From Pseudomaricurvus albidus (GTDB taxonomy: Bacteria > Pseudomonadota > Gammaproteobacteria > Pseudomonadales > Cellvibrionaceae): a stretch of 64,000 nt of DNA. Shown in pieces: positions 38,611-49,375 of the stretch. The notes under the pieces are model-generated. The model saw only the letters and a program-made list of their open reading frames with translations, was not told where the DNA came from and did no database searches. Position numbers and translations under genes: made by a program. The stretch lies in contig NZ_JAHKRS010000013.1 of NCBI RefSeq assembly GCF_018863235.1, positions 1 through 64,000 of the forward strand, given 5' to 3'. How positions within the stretch are numbered: position 1 is the first letter of the stretch; every line of letters begins with the position of its first letter.

Positions 38611-40319
38611 TGGATACAACAAGCGCACACGGCGGAACGCTGATTAACCTCTACGCAGAGGGCGAGGCGTTATCGCAAGAAAAAGAAAAAGCCCAGTCCA
38701 ATCGCTCCTGGGATCTGACCTCACGGCAGATGCTGGATGTTGAACTGTTGCTTAATGGCGCGTTTTCCCCACTGACCGGTTATTTGAATCAGGCGGATTA
38801 TGACTCTGTCGTAGACACTATGCGCCTGGCCGATGGCACCCTGTGGCCGATGCCGATCAATCTAGATGTTTCCCAAACCTTTGCCGACGAAACCAGCATC
38901 GGTGAAGAAATCACCCTGCGCGACCCCGAAGGCGTGGTGATTGCCAATCTTGTGGTGACCGATCTCTGGACCCCCGACAAGCTGCTGGAAGCCGACAAAG
39001 TCTTCGGCACCACCGATGTCTCACATCCCGGTGTGCGTATCCTGCTGAACGAGAACAACCCTGTGTATGTAGGTGGTACGCTCACTGGTGTTACCCCACC
39101 GCTGCATTACGACTTCACCCACTACCGCAATACCCCGGCCGGTATGCGTCAGGAATTCGCGGATAAAGGCTGGACTAATGTCGTTGCCTTTCAGACCCGC
39201 AACCCGATCCACAAAGCGCACGTCATTATGATGAAGCGTTTGATGGCCCGAAATCAGGCCAACCTGGTGATCCACACTGCGGTGGGCCGTACCAAGCCGG
39301 GCGACATTGATCACTTCTGTCGTGTTCGCTGCTATGAAAAAATTCTTCCGCATTTCCCGGCGGGCTCCGTTGATATTCGACTGCTGCCCCTGGCCATGCG
39401 CATGGGCGGCCCTCGCGAAGCACTGTGGCATGCCATCATCCGCCAGAACTTCGGCTTTACCCACTTTATTGTCGGACGTGATCATGCAGGGCCCGGGCGC
39501 AACAATCTGGGCGGTTTGTTCTACGGTGCCACCGAAGCTCAGGAGCTGGTTTCGTCCTTACAGGACGAACTCAACATCCAGATTCTGAAGGCCCCCTTCC
39601 TGCGTTACGTCGAAGGCCGTGGTGAATTCTGTGAAGAACATGAACTGCTGTCCGGCGAAGCGGGGCTCTACATCTCCGGCGCCGAACTGAAACAAATGCT
39701 CTGCCACGGCGAAGACATTCCCGAGTGGTTTGCTTTTCCGGAAGTGGTCGAAGAGCTAAATCGCACACTGCCACCACGTTCCAAACAAGGAATAACCTTA
39801 TTCTTTACTGGTCTATCAGGCTCTGGCAAATCCACCCTGGCCAACGGCGTTATGGTAAAATTGCGCGAATTAGGTGGTCGTCACGTTTCATTACTGGATG
39901 GCGATGTGGTTCGCAAGAACCTCTCCAGCGAGCTGAGCTTTTCCAAAGAACACCGCGATCTGAACATCCAGAGAATTGGTTATGTCGCCAGCGAAATCAG
40001 CAAGAATGGCGGCATTGCCATTTGTGCTCCGATTGCGCCCTATGCAACCACAAGACGTGCCGTGCGCAGCATGATCGAAGAGGTGGGCGTGTTTGTTGAA
40101 ATTCATGTCGCAACCCCCATTGAGGTCTGCGAGGCGCGCGACCGAAAAGGTCTTTATGCGATGGCGCGCGACGGAAAGATCAAAGGCTTTACCGGCATTG
40201 ATGATCCATACGATGTGCCGGAAAACCCTGAGCTGCGTATCGACACATCGCAACATACGATGACCGACGCAGTAGCTCTGGTGATTGACCGCTTGCGAGA
40301 AATGAAACTGATTGCATGA
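38610..40319 (+). CDS. sat: Bifunctional ATP sulfurylase / APS kinase
   Basis: Makes APS from ATP and sulfate, then PAPS by phosphorylating APS. The N-terminal half is a Sat-type ATP sulfurylase with QTRNPIHKAH (near residue 198) and GRDHAGPG. The C-terminal half (from about 390) is an APS kinase with intact P-loop GLSGSGKST, DGDVVRKNLSSELSFS and RDRKGLY. The intact P-loop argues for an active kinase, unlike the fungal fusion. A TTG three bases before could also start it; ATG 38610 is preferred, with AGGG 9 bases upstream. It heads a rightward set with cysD and cysN and is divergent from the LysR regulator. Confidence 0.95.
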   Translation: MDTTSAHGGTLINLYAEGEALSQEKEKAQSNRSWDLTSRQMLDVELLLNGAFSPLTGYLNQADYDSVVDTMRLADGTLWPMPINLDVSQTFADETSIGEEITLRDPEGVVIANLVVTDLWTPDKLLEADKVFGTTDVSHPGVRILLNENNPVYVGGTLTGVTPPLHYDFTHYRNTPAGMRQEFADKGWTNVVAFQTRNPIHKAHVIMMKRLMARNQANLVIHTAVGRTKPGDIDHFCRVRCYEKILPHFPAGSVDIRLLPLAMRMGGPREALWHAIIRQNFGFTHFIVGRDHAGPGRNNLGGLFYGATEAQELVSSLQDELNIQILKAPFLRYVEGRGEFCEEHELLSGEAGLYISGAELKQMLCHGEDIPEWFAFPEVVEELNRTLPPRSKQGITLFFTGLSGSGKSTLANGVMVKLRELGGRHVSLLDGDVVRKNLSSELSFSKEHRDLNIQRIGYVASEISKNGGIAICAPIAPYATTRRAVRSMIEEVGVFVEIHVATPIEVCEARDRKGLYAMARDGKIKGFTGIDDPYDVPENPELRIDTSQHTMTDAVALVIDRLREMKLIA

Positions 40320-40415
40320 AACCTGTTTGATTAAAACTGTTTCATTAAAAACAGGGCGAACTGAAATGCGCCCCGGACCTAACCCCGAATATTTGTTACA
40401 CAATTAGGTATTGTT

Positions 40416-41324
40416 ATGACTCCTGAAAAATTGACCCACTTAAAACTACTCGAAGCCGAGAGCATCCAGATTTTCCGTGAGGTTGCTGCCGAGTTTGATA
40501 ACCCCGTTATGCTCTACTCTGTCGGGAAAGACTCCTCTGTGTTGCTGCACCTGGCTCGCAAGGCCTTCCACCCGGGCAAGATTCCGTTCCCTTTGCTGCA
40601 CGTTGACACCACCTGGAAATTCCGCGAGATGATTGAGTTCCGCGATCGTGTTGCCAAGGAATACGGCTTTGATCTGCTAGTGCACATCAACCCCGACGGT
40701 GTAGCCATGGACATCAGCCCGTTTACACACGGCAGCGCCAAGCACACCGACATCATGAAGACCGAAGGTCTGAAACAGGCACTGAACCACTACAAGTTTG
40801 ACGCCGCGTTTGGTGGTGCCCGCCGCGACGAAGAAAAGTCCCGAGCCAAAGAGCGTGTCTATTCTTTCCGTGATAAGAACCACCGCTGGGATCCGAAAAA
40901 CCAGCGTCCGGAATTGTGGAACATCTACAACAGCAACGTCGATCAGGGCGAGAGCATCCGTGTTTTCCCACTATCCAACTGGACCGAGCTGGATATCTGG
41001 CAGTACATCTACAAAGAAAACATTCAGATCCCAAGCTTGTACTTTGCCGAAAAACGCCCAGTGGTTGAGCGTGACGGCACGCTGATCATGGTGGATGACG
41101 ACCGCATGCCGCTGGAAGAAGGCGAAGTACCGGAGATGAAGAGTGTGCGCTTCCGTACTCTGGGTTGCTACCCACTGACCGGTGCTGTGGAATCCGAAGC
41201 GGCAACGCTGCCGGAGATCATCCAGGAAATGCTGCTGACCAAAACCTCCGAGCGTCAGGGTCGTGTGATTGACAGCGACTCCGCCGGCTCCATGGAGAAG
41301 AAGAAAATGGAAGGCTACTTCTAA
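40416..41324 (+). CDS. cysD: Sulfate adenylyltransferase subunit 2
   Basis: The catalytic ATP-pyrophosphatase subunit of the heterodimeric CysDN ATP sulfurylase. It has a PP-loop SVGKDSS (near residue 33), [15 protein letters not shown], and a C-terminal tail KMEGYF. The 302-residue length is standard. It lies 96 bases downstream of sat; the gap contains short inverted repeats (CCTGTTT/AAACAGG and GGGCG/CGCCC) without a T-run, so read-through is plausible. Confidence 0.97.
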   Translation: MTPEKLTHLKLLEAESIQIFREVAAEFDNPVMLYSVGKDSSVLLHLARKAFHPGKIPFPLLHVDTTWKFREMIEFRDRVAKEYGFDLLVHINPDGVAMDISPFTHGSAKHTDIMKTEGLKQALNHYKFDAAFGGARRDEEKSRAKERVYSFRDKNHRWDPKNQRPELWNIYNSNVDQGESIRVFPLSNWTELDIWQYIYKENIQIPSLYFAEKRPVVERDGTLIMVDDDRMPLEEGEVPEMKSVRFRTLGCYPLTGAVESEAATLPEIIQEMLLTKTSERQGRVIDSDSAGSMEKKKMEGYF

Positions 41325-41413
41325 CCGGCACTCCCGTTAGCAAGCCAACCCCTTAGACACAAAATTTTGTTAGACGGCCAAGCCGGATAACCCAAGACAG
41401 TAAAGAGATACTT

Positions 41414-42862
41414 ATGACTGAACCTACCTCTCTTCTTGAAAAAGACATTCTCGGCTACCTGGATCAGCACGAGAACAAAGAACTGTTGCGCTTTTTGACC
41501 TGTGGCAGTGTGGATGACGGCAAGAGCACACTGATTGGTCGCCTGCTGCACGATTCGAAAATGATTTTTGAAGATCATTTGTCGGCGATTAAAAACGACT
41601 CCAAGCGCTTTAACACCACCGACGAAGAGTTCGATCTGGCGTTGCTGGTTGACGGTCTGCAAAGTGAACGTGAGCAAGGCATTACCATTGACGTTGCTTA
41701 CCGTTACTTCTCTACCGACAAACGCAAATTCATCATTGCCGACACTCCGGGGCACGAACAGTACACCCGCAACATGGCCACCGGTGCATCCAACTGCGAT
41801 CTGGCCATTGTGATGGTCGACGCCCGTCACGGCATCATGACCCAAACCAAACGTCACAGTTTTATTGTGTCACTGCTGGGTATCAAGCACGTTGTGGTTG
41901 CCATTAACAAGATGGATCTGGTCGATTACAGTGAAGCGCGTTACAACGAAATCGTTGAAGAGTACAAAGCGTTTGCCAAGCAGCTGAACATTCCCGACAT
42001 TCAGTTTGCTCCAATCTCTGCCCTGCGCGGCGACAACGTGGTGAATCCCTCCGAACACATGCCCTGGTTTGACGGCCAGCCACTGATGAATGTTCTGGAA
42101 AATATTGAGATTGCCAAAGACCGCAATCTCAAAAATTTCCGTCTGCCAGTACAGTACGTGATCCGTCCAAACCTGGACTTCCGCGGCTTTGCGGGCACGA
42201 TTGCTTCCGGCACCATTCGCCCGGGCGACGAAGTGGTTTCCCTGCCTTCCGGCAAGTCCAGCAAGGTGAAAACCATCTCCACGTTTGACGGCGACCAACC
42301 GGAAGCACAGGTTTCCCAGGCGATCACTCTGACTTTGGAAGATGAGATTGACGTAAGTCGCGGTGACATGCTGGTAAAAGCCGGCGATCTGCCCCACGTC
42401 AGCAAAGGCGTTAAAGCCCACGTCATCTGGATGGCAGAAGAATCTCTGCGCCTGCACAAACAATACGCGGTTAAGTTTGTCAGTAAGAAAGCGCTGGGAA
42501 ATGTGGTTGCCATCGAGCACAAGATCGACGTCAACACCATGGAAAAGAGTGCCGCTGACAGCCTGGAACTGAACGAAATCGCTCTGTGCGACATCAGCTT
42601 TGATATGCCAGTAATCTTCGATAAGTATCAAGACAACCGCATTACCGGTGCCTTTATCATTATCGACCGCATCACCAACGGCACGGTGGGTGCTGGCATG
42701 ATTGTCGACAATCTGGATCTGGCTGGCTTTGACACCAATGTCTCCAACGCAGACCTGAAAGCGCAGATCAAAGAAAAGCTGCAAGCTGTTGAGGCTCAGC
42801 TGGATAACTTCAATGATGCACAACTGATTGCGGCTCTGAAAGCATTGAACGAAGTGGTGTAA
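41414..42862 (+). CDS. cysN: Sulfate adenylyltransferase subunit 1 (GTPase)
   Basis: The EF-Tu-like GTPase that drives APS formation by CysD. The G1 motif is [10 protein letters not shown]3 [13 protein letters not shown]4 NKMD; two beta-barrel domains follow. At 482 residues it is the stand-alone form without a fused CysC kinase. APS kinase activity is instead supplied by the sat fusion upstream. A strong terminator follows. Confidence 0.97.
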   Translation: MTEPTSLLEKDILGYLDQHENKELLRFLTCGSVDDGKSTLIGRLLHDSKMIFEDHLSAIKNDSKRFNTTDEEFDLALLVDGLQSEREQGITIDVAYRYFSTDKRKFIIADTPGHEQYTRNMATGASNCDLAIVMVDARHGIMTQTKRHSFIVSLLGIKHVVVAINKMDLVDYSEARYNEIVEEYKAFAKQLNIPDIQFAPISALRGDNVVNPSEHMPWFDGQPLMNVLENIEIAKDRNLKNFRLPVQYVIRPNLDFRGFAGTIASGTIRPGDEVVSLPSGKSSKVKTISTFDGDQPEAQVSQAITLTLEDEIDVSRGDMLVKAGDLPHVSKGVKAHVIWMAEESLRLHKQYAVKFVSKKALGNVVAIEHKIDVNTMEKSAADSLELNEIALCDISFDMPVIFDKYQDNRITGAFIIIDRITNGTVGAGMIVDNLDLAGFDTNVSNADLKAQIKEKLQAVEAQLDNFNDAQLIAALKALNEVV

Positions 42863-42882
42863 CCGCTCCGAGCAATGACAAC

Positions 42883-42913
42883 AAAAAAGGGCGACCATAT
42901 GTCGCCCTTTTTT
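42883..42913. terminator. Bidirectional terminator between cysN and manC
   Basis: A 13-bp stem, AAAAAAGGGCGAC (42883-42895) and GTCGCCCTTTTTT (42901-42913), with a 5-base loop. Both strands end in a T-run, so it can serve cysN (rightward) and manC (leftward), which converge here. Confidence 0.92.
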
Positions 42914-42941
42914 GTGTCTCCTTGAAAATTAACATCGGTTG

Positions 42942-44369
42942 TTAATTCCTGCCATAGGTATCTTCAAAGCGGACGATATCATCCTCCCCCAGATACGAAC
43001 CGGACTGCACCTCGATCATTTCCAAAGGTATCGCCCCTGGATTGGCAAGACGGTGAGTCACACCCAAAGGAATATAAGTCGACTCGTTTTCTGACACTAA
43101 AAACACTTCATCTCCGCGGGTAACTTCTGCTGTACCGCTGACCACAATCCAGTGTTCCGCTCGATGATGGTGCATTTGAAGGCTTAACTTTCCACCGGGC
43201 TTGACCACAATTCGCTTCACCTGAAAGCGATCACCATGATCAATGGAATCATAAAAGCCCCAGGGACGATAAACTTTTCTGTGTAACTGCGCCTCACTGC
43301 GGTCTGTCAGCTTAAGTTGCTCGACAATTTTTTTCACGTCTTGTACATGATCTTTAGAGGCAACCATTATAGCGTCGTCACTTTCGACAACGATGACATT
43401 ATCCAAACCAACGGTAGCCACAAGCTTTGAATCAGTACGGATATAACTATTGCTGGTATTGTGCGCAATAACATCACCGTAGAGAGCATTGCCGTTATCA
43501 TCTTTTGTGGAAACATCCCAAAGTGCAGACCAGGATCCAACATCACTCCAACCACAATCAAGCGGCACAACCACGGCTGCAGTTGAATTTACAGCACTGC
43601 ATAAAGGTTCCATAACGGCATAATCTATGGATTCATCTGGACAAAGCAAAAAAGCCTCTTTATCCGGACGAACAAAGTCTACATCGACCGTAGCGTTTTC
43701 TACTGACGCCTCGCAAGCTTGAAGAATATCCGGACGATACTTTCGCAACTCTTCCACATACCGACTGGCCCTGAACATAAACATGCCGCTGTTCCAAACG
43801 TAGTTACCACCCGACAAATATTTCTCCGCTGTATCCTGATCGGGCTTTTCTACAAACTCTGCAATTTGATAAGCATCACCAACCATATCCCCCTGACGTA
43901 TGTAGCCATAACCGGTCTCTGGGCCAGTAGGAATAATACCAAACGTAACCAGCTTGCCAGCCTTCGCGTGTTCAGTCGCTTTTTTGACAGCGTCCTGAAA
44001 AGCATCAATGTCTGTCATCACATGATCAGCCGCCAAGATCAATAATAAAGGATCTGATTCATCATCTTGAAGAGACTTTAAAGCTGCAAGTGCAACTGCT
44101 GGAGCAGTATTTCTTCCTGCCGGTTCCAATACAATTTTACTGTCAGCATGCAACCCAAAAGCGCGCATTTGTTCAGCGACCGTAAAACGATGTTCCTCAC
44201 CGCAAATAATCATTGGTTGTGCGGTGTCCAATCCGTCTAAACGGCGACAAGTATCCTGAAGCATTGTCGCGTCATTCACCAATGAAAGAAACTGTTTGGG
44301 ATACAAGGAGCGGGACATAGGCCACAAACGTGTACCGGATCCTCCGGCCATAACAACTGGGACTATCAT
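42942..44369 (-). CDS. manC: Mannose-1-phosphate guanylyltransferase / mannose-6-phosphate isomerase
   Basis: Makes GDP-mannose for the polysaccharide. The N-terminal nucleotidyltransferase domain has [19 protein letters not shown] (9-27) and [12 protein letters not shown]. The C-terminal type II isomerase cupin has [25 protein letters not shown] and VVSGTAEV. It has 475 residues. It stands apart from the main locus, converging with cysN, and no manB or gmd is present in the window. Confidence 0.95.
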   Translation of the reverse strand: MIVPVVMAGGSGTRLWPMSRSLYPKQFLSLVNDATMLQDTCRRLDGLDTAQPMIICGEEHRFTVAEQMRAFGLHADSKIVLEPAGRNTAPAVALAALKSLQDDESDPLLLILAADHVMTDIDAFQDAVKKATEHAKAGKLVTFGIIPTGPETGYGYIRQGDMVGDAYQIAEFVEKPDQDTAEKYLSGGNYVWNSGMFMFRASRYVEELRKYRPDILQACEASVENATVDVDFVRPDKEAFLLCPDESIDYAVMEPLCSAVNSTAAVVVPLDCGWSDVGSWSALWDVSTKDDNGNALYGDVIAHNTSNSYIRTDSKLVATVGLDNVIVVESDDAIMVASKDHVQDVKKIVEQLKLTDRSEAQLHRKVYRPWGFYDSIDHGDRFQVKRIVVKPGGKLSLQMHHHRAEHWIVVSGTAEVTRGDEVFLVSENESTYIPLGVTHRLANPGAIPLEMIEVQSGSYLGEDDIVRFEDTYGRN

Positions 44370-44523
44370 AGATGCATTCCTGGCAACGTGCGGTTATTGA
44401 AAATTGTTCTAAGTATAGCAAGAAAGCTCATAAGCCATATTTCAAGCTAAAGAGTTTTCCACCTTACTTAGGACCTCCACCATAGAGCGTATACATACAC
44501 TCATACATCAAGCAAATTTTGTG

Positions 44524-45945
44524 CTAACCTTTCGGTACAACAACCTCAACATCATGCAATTCAGCTTTTATTTTTTGCATCAGTTCACGCTTAGCTGCTT
44601 CGTCGCCATGAACAATACGAATACATTTTGGCGCCAATTTAATTTGCCGAATAAAAGTTAGAAGGTCTTTCTGATCCGCATGTGCAGAATAACCACTCAA
44701 TGTATGAACATGCGCACGGATATCGTATCTCTTACCCTCCAGCTCCACATACCCTCCCACAGATGCATAAGTCTGTATGACTCGACCAGGCGTGCCTGTC
44801 GCCTGATATCCCATAAAAACAATGTCTGTTCGAGGATCCTCGATCAGTGCCTTCAGATAATTCACAATCCGACCACCAGCACACATCCCGCTCGCCGCAA
44901 TGACAATACAAGGATGACCGGTGCTACGAACATAATTGACCGCAGTCTCGTGTTGGTCGTGAGAACTGACGGTATAGAGTTGCTCAAAACTCAATGGATG
45001 GCGACCGCTTCGGACACGGACAAGGGCTTCCTCATCCCAATAAGGCTTAAGCTGTCGACAAGCTTTTGTGAAACTGGCCGCCAGTGGGGAATCCACAATG
45101 ATTTCCAGATCCTGCCAACTCTCCTCATATATTTTCTGTTTACCAAGATCGTGTATCAGGCCTTCCAGCTCGTAAAGAATTTCCTGTGTGCGACCAATAC
45201 TAAATGCGGGAATCAGAACGGCACCACGATCGCGAAACGCTTTTTCAATAACGGCTTTGAGAGCCATGCGTCGCTGTTTACGCCCCTGATGCAGACGATC
45301 CCCGTAAGTGCTCTCAATCACCAAAGTATCTGCTCGATAAGGAGCCTGTGGCGGAGGCAGTAATGGGGCATGAGGAGCGCCTAGGTCTCCGGAAAACACA
45401 ACCCTGTGACTGCTCTCTACTTTTTTCCCAGACTCCGTCGTCGATACCTCACACTCAACATAGGCTGAACCCAAAATGTGTCCTGCCCGCTGTAAACGTA
45501 TTGCTATATCGCCGGCCTGAGAATCAACAATTGTATGCCACTCGTTATAGGACAACGGTCTTAGACGCAGGCTGATCACCCGGAGAAACTTTTCTACCAA
45601 CCGCTTATCTTTGGTGAGACCTATTTTTATGGCATCTTCCAGCACCAAAGGGAGCAACGTTGCTGACGGGATAGAACAGTAAATGGGGCCTTTGAAGCCG
45701 GCGGCTAAAAGATAGGGAATTCGGCCGACGTGATCGATATGCACATGAGTCACCACCAAAGCCTTTATATGGTCGATCAGGAAATCGATCTCCAGTGAAT
45801 GAGCACCGGCTCCTTTGCCAGAAGCCTCTGCCCCCTGAAACAGGCCGCAGTCAATCAGCACACCCGAGTCACTTATGGACAGCTCATGGCAAGAGCCTGT
45901 TACACCATTCACTGCACCATGATGTTTTATTTGAAAAGAAGTCAT
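44524..45945 (-). CDS. MBL-fold/beta-CASP RNA-processing-type hydrolase
   Basis: A 473-residue metallo-beta-lactamase with beta-CASP insertion and C-terminal RMMBL domain, the CPSF73-like family whose characterised members cut or degrade RNA. Metal motif HVHIDH, then SGDLGAP, ESTYGDR, PAFSIGRTQEIL, ASGMCAGGRIV and the final SGYSAHAD and VHGDE. The frame is open to 46032, but ATG 45945 (MTSFQIKHHG) matches the usual N-terminus of the fold. The gene is in the same direction as manC (154-base gap). Its target is unknown. Confidence 0.88.
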   Translation of the reverse strand: MTSFQIKHHGAVNGVTGSCHELSISDSGVLIDCGLFQGAEASGKGAGAHSLEIDFLIDHIKALVVTHVHIDHVGRIPYLLAAGFKGPIYCSIPSATLLPLVLEDAIKIGLTKDKRLVEKFLRVISLRLRPLSYNEWHTIVDSQAGDIAIRLQRAGHILGSAYVECEVSTTESGKKVESSHRVVFSGDLGAPHAPLLPPPQAPYRADTLVIESTYGDRLHQGRKQRRMALKAVIEKAFRDRGAVLIPAFSIGRTQEILYELEGLIHDLGKQKIYEESWQDLEIIVDSPLAASFTKACRQLKPYWDEEALVRVRSGRHPLSFEQLYTVSSHDQHETAVNYVRSTGHPCIVIAASGMCAGGRIVNYLKALIEDPRTDIVFMGYQATGTPGRVIQTYASVGGYVELEGKRYDIRAHVHTLSGYSAHADQKDLLTFIRQIKLAPKCIRIVHGDEAAKRELMQKIKAELHDVEVVVPKG

Positions 45946-46150
45946 CTCATCCCGTCCCTGGATGCTTAAACCCACATTACGGCTACAATAGTCGGACAAG
46001 CCGTTACAGCCACCCTCAAACTCACCATACACCGTGAAATTATCAGTGCAACTCTATACCGAGAACCTGTGATTCGACAAAATCACACATTGCACAGCTT
46101 AAACGAGACTCGCAACGACTAACCACAATAATTCACAAAAAATACAGACG

Positions 46151-46178
46151 AAAAAAAAGCGCCCGAAAGCGCTTTTTT
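46151..46178 (-). terminator. Terminator of the ribosomal protein operon
   Basis: On the minus strand AGCGC, a 6-base loop, GCGCT then an eight-base T-run, 20-40 bases past the rplQ stop. The A/T-rich flanks extend the stem (46153-46162 with 46169-46178). It closes the 28-gene S10-spc-alpha transcription unit. Confidence 0.9.
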
Positions 46179-46196
46179 CAATCAGAAGACTAAGTC

Positions 46197-46583
46197 TTAG
46201 TCTTCTTCAACAGCCTCAGCTGCAACCGGACGATCAACCAGTTCAACGTAAGCCATTGGGGCTTTATCGCCAGTGCGCAGACCACACTTCAAAATGCGAA
46301 TATAACCACCTGGACGGGACTCGTAACGAGGACCCAGCTCGCTGAACAGCTTACCTACAGCTGCTTTGCTACCCAGACGACTGAAAGCCAGGCGGCGATT
46401 AGCAACGCTGTCTTCTTTCGACAAGGTAATCAGAGGCTCCGCAACGGAACGCAGTTCTTTAGCCTTGGCCAAAGTTGTTTTGATCAACTCATGCTCAACC
46501 AGAGAGATAGTCATGTTCTTGAACATGGCTTTACGGTGTGATGAGTTGCGATTCAGTTGACGGCCACTATGACGATGACGCAT
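46197..46583 (-). CDS. rplQ: 50S ribosomal protein L17
   Basis: Last gene of the alpha part of the operon. L17 binds 23S rRNA near the exit side of the tunnel. The protein begins [20 protein letters not shown] and has the family core [14 protein letters not shown]. The ATG at 46583 is chosen over an upstream in-frame codon at 46601; 128 residues. The short acidic tail (AAEAVEED) is a common extension. Confidence 0.97.
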   Translation of the reverse strand: MRHRHSGRQLNRNSSHRKAMFKNMTISLVEHELIKTTLAKAKELRSVAEPLITLSKEDSVANRRLAFSRLGSKAAVGKLFSELGPRYESRPGGYIRILKCGLRTGDKAPMAYVELVDRPVAAEAVEED

Positions 46584-46697
46584 AACTCTAAATCCTTCCA
46601 AACTGATTTCTGAAGCCCATTGGCAACAGCAAATCTTGTTAACAACCGCCGCCTAGCTCTGTTTAGGACCTAAACAGTCCAGAGCGGCGGCCTATTT

Positions 46698-47696
46698 TTA
46701 CGCTAATTTATCGTCGTTTGCGAGGCTGGCAGGTGGCCAGTTCTCCAAACGCATACCGAGAGACAGACCGCGAGATGCCAGAATGTCTTTGATCTCAGTA
46801 AGAGATTTCTTACCCAGGTTAGGAGTCTTCAGCAGTTCTACTTCAGTGCGCTGAATCAGATCACCAATGTAGTAAATATTTTCTGCTTTCAGACAGTTGG
46901 CTGAACGAACAGTCAACTCCAAGTCATCCACTGGACGCAGCAGTACTGGATCGATTTCTTCCTCTTTCTCTTCAGGCTCAACTTCTTTTTCGCCTTCCAA
47001 GTCAACGAATACCGCCAATTGTTGCTGCAGGATGGTAGCAGCGCGACGGATCGCTTCTTCAGGATCGATAGTACCGTTGGTTTCCAGATCAAGGATCAAC
47101 TTGTCCAGGTCAGTGCGCTGCTCAACACGTGCACTTTCTACCTGATAAGCCAGACGCTTAACAGGGCTGAAAGACGCATCCAGTTGCAGACGGCCAATAG
47201 CACGAGTCTCTTCTTCATCATTGTGACGGGCATCAGCAGGCTGATAGCCACGGCCACGAGCAACGGTTAACTTCATGCTCAGGTCAACATCACCAGTGAT
47301 GTTGGCAATCACATGCTCAGGGTTTTTGATCTCAACTTCATGATCAACCTGAATGTCACCAGCAGTTACAACGCCAGGGCCTTTCTTGCTCAGAGTCAAC
47401 ACGGCTTGATCTTTACCGTGCATAACAACAGCAACACCTTTCAGGTTCAACAGGATTTCAATAACGTCTTCCTGTACACCCTCAATGGCGCTGTACTCGT
47501 GGAGTACACCATCAATTTCAACTTCCGTGACGGCACAGCCGGGCATGGAAGACAGAAGAATACGACGCAACGCATTACCAAGGGTATGACCAAAACCACG
47601 CTCAAGAGGCTCTAAAACCACTTTTGCGCGAGTTGGGCCGTTTTCAGTAACGTCGATATGACGCGGGGTCAAAAACTCGTTTACAGCACTCTGCAT
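46698..47696 (-). CDS. rpoA: RNA polymerase alpha subunit
   Basis: Alpha subunit, 332 residues: an N-terminal dimerisation and assembly domain ([19 protein letters not shown] near residue 35), an acidic linker ([12 protein letters not shown]) and a C-terminal DNA-binding domain ([30 protein letters not shown]) that contacts UP elements such as those inferred at 281-301. ATG 47696 (MQSAVNEF) with AAGG upstream is chosen over GTG 47702. Confidence 0.98.
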   Translation of the reverse strand: MQSAVNEFLTPRHIDVTENGPTRAKVVLEPLERGFGHTLGNALRRILLSSMPGCAVTEVEIDGVLHEYSAIEGVQEDVIEILLNLKGVAVVMHGKDQAVLTLSKKGPGVVTAGDIQVDHEVEIKNPEHVIANITGDVDLSMKLTVARGRGYQPADARHNDEEETRAIGRLQLDASFSPVKRLAYQVESARVEQRTDLDKLILDLETNGTIDPEEAIRRAATILQQQLAVFVDLEGEKEVEPEEKEEEIDPVLLRPVDDLELTVRSANCLKAENIYYIGDLIQRTEVELLKTPNLGKKSLTEIKDILASRGLSLGMRLENWPPASLANDDKLA

Positions 47697-47720
47697 AGTC
47701 ACACCTTTAGTGGAAATTTC

Positions 47721-48341
47721 TTACTTAGAGTAAAGCTCAACGATCAAGTTCTCGTTGATCTCAGCTGGTAAATCGGCGCGATCAGGTACACGCTTAAACG
47801 TACCTTCTTTTTTGTCCGCATTCACATCAACCCACTCAACATCGGCACGCTGAGCGGCCAGATTCAGAGCCTGCGCGATACGCAGTTGGTTTTTAGCTTT
47901 CTCGCGAACAGCAACTACATCACCGGCTTTCACCTGGTAAGAAGCAATGTTTACTGTCTGACCGTTTACGCTGATTGATTTGTGCGAAACCAGCTGACGA
48001 GATTCAGCGCGGGTAGCACCAAAGCCCATACGGTATACAACGTTATCCAAACGTTGCTCCAGCAATTGCAGCAGAACCTCACCGGTCGCGCCTTTGCGAC
48101 GGGCAGCTTCTTTGTAGTAACCGCGGAATTGTTTTTCCAGAACGCCGTAAGTACGACGAACTTTTTGCTTCTCACGCAGCTGTACACCGTAGTCGGACAA
48201 ACGTCCGCGACGGAGACCGTGCTGGCCAGGAGCATTTTCAACTTTACACTTGGAATCAAGCGGACGTGCGCCACTTTTCAGGAACAGATCAGTTCCTTCG
48301 CGACGAGACAGCTTACAAGTTGGTCCAATATAACGTGCCAT
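47721..48341 (-). CDS. rpsD: 30S ribosomal protein S4
   Basis: Primary 16S rRNA-binding protein of 206 residues with an S4 domain ([29 protein letters not shown]). In enterobacteria S4 represses translation of the alpha operon through the rpsM leader. It lies between rpsK and rpoA in the standard order. Confidence 0.98.
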   Translation of the reverse strand: MARYIGPTCKLSRREGTDLFLKSGARPLDSKCKVENAPGQHGLRRGRLSDYGVQLREKQKVRRTYGVLEKQFRGYYKEAARRKGATGEVLLQLLEQRLDNVVYRMGFGATRAESRQLVSHKSISVNGQTVNIASYQVKAGDVVAVREKAKNQLRIAQALNLAAQRADVEWVDVNADKKEGTFKRVPDRADLPAEINENLIVELYSK

Positions 48342-48354
48342 TATTTAAGCCCCC

Positions 48355-48744
48355 TTATACGCGACGTTTCTTCGGCGGACGACAGCCGTTGTGTGGAATC
48401 GGCGTGACGTCGACAATGTTGGTAATCTTGTAACCAACGTTGTTCAAAGCACGTACTGCAGACTCACGACCAGGACCAGGACCTTTAACTTCAACGTCCA
48501 GATTCTTCAGGCCGTAATCTTTAGCCGCTTCGCCAGCGCGCTCTGCAGCAACCTGAGCTGCGAACGGGGTAGACTTACGGGAACCACGGAAACCGGAACC
48601 ACCAGCGGTAGCCCAGCTCAGGGTGTTACCCTGACGATCGGTAATTGTCACGATCGTGTTGTTAAAAGAGGCGTGGATGTGTGCGATACCATCGACAACC
48701 GTCTTTTTAACCTTCTTCTTAGTAGTTTTACCTGGCTTTGCCAT
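48355..48744 (-). CDS. rpsK: 30S ribosomal protein S11
   Basis: Platform protein of 129 residues near the mRNA exit site. Typical sequence: [19 protein letters not shown] and the basic C-terminus [13 protein letters not shown]. An A/K-rich N-terminal extension ([15 protein letters not shown]) is usual for gammaproteobacteria. Confidence 0.98.
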   Translation of the reverse strand: MAKPGKTTKKKVKKTVVDGIAHIHASFNNTIVTITDRQGNTLSWATAGGSGFRGSRKSTPFAAQVAAERAGEAAKDYGLKNLDVEVKGPGPGRESAVRALNNVGYKITNIVDVTPIPHNGCRPPKKRRV

Positions 48745-48799
48745 AGCAACTCTTCCTAACCTTTTACCTTGGGAAGTCTGTACCTTTAAGGTTTAAGAC

Positions 48800-49156
48800 T
48801 TACTTTTTGATCGGCTTGCGCGGACCCTTACGAGTGCGAGCATTCGTCTTTGAACGTTGTCCACGAGCAGGCAGACTGCGACGATGACGCAGACCGCGAT
48901 AGCAGCCCAAATCCATCAAACGCTTGATGCTCATAGAAACTTCACGACGCAAATCACCCTCAACAGAGACTTTAGCGACTTCACTACGGATAGCGTCCAT
49001 CTCAGTCTCGCTCAGATCACCAATTTTGGTAGATTCAGCGATGCCAGAAGCGGCGCAAATTTGTTTCGCAGTTGTGCGACCAATCCCATAGACATAGGTC
49101 AGGGAGATAACGGCATGCTTGTTATCTGGTATGTTGACACCAGCAATACGGGCCAT
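48800..49156 (-). CDS. rpsM: 30S ribosomal protein S13
   Basis: Head protein of 118 residues contacting P-site tRNA and bridging to L5. It starts [22 protein letters not shown] and ends in a basic tail. First gene after the terminator and promoter at 49238-49409, so it begins the alpha transcription unit. GGAG precedes the ATG. Confidence 0.98.
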   Translation of the reverse strand: MARIAGVNIPDNKHAVISLTYVYGIGRTTAKQICAASGIAESTKIGDLSETEMDAIRSEVAKVSVEGDLRREVSMSIKRLMDLGCYRGLRHRRSLPARGQRSKTNARTRKGPRKPIKK

Positions 49157-49233
49157 TCGGATTACTCCACGTATAACTTAAGTTGCAGCGTTGACAGCGA
49201 CAATACGCCACCCTCAGCACCAATAAAAAGGCG

Positions 49234-49266
49234 CGAAAGGATAGCGACATTACGCACAAAAAGCAA
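49234..49266 (-). promoter_or_regulatory. Promoter for the alpha operon (rpsM-rplQ)
   Basis: On the minus strand: -35 TTGCTT (49261-49266), 17-base spacer, -10 TATCCT (49238-49243), then TTCGCGCC, a GC-rich discriminator typical of stringently controlled translation genes. It lies downstream of the terminator at 49376-49409 and about 80 bases before the rpsM start, so it would restart transcription for rpsM, rpsK, rpsD, rpoA and rplQ. Confidence 0.65.
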
Positions 49267-49375
49267 TAGCCAGAGAGTTTCCCCCCTGGCGACAGTCAAC
49301 GCCCCCTTGTTCCCGGCTGTCGATTAAGACAACTGGAGGTCAGATAAGCACTTCAGGCGCTCTCCAACCCTGTTC

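Noticed and set aside
41870-42898. 342-codon leftward ORF opposite cysN
   Set aside because: Antisense shadow of a highly conserved gene, and it runs through the cysN terminator.
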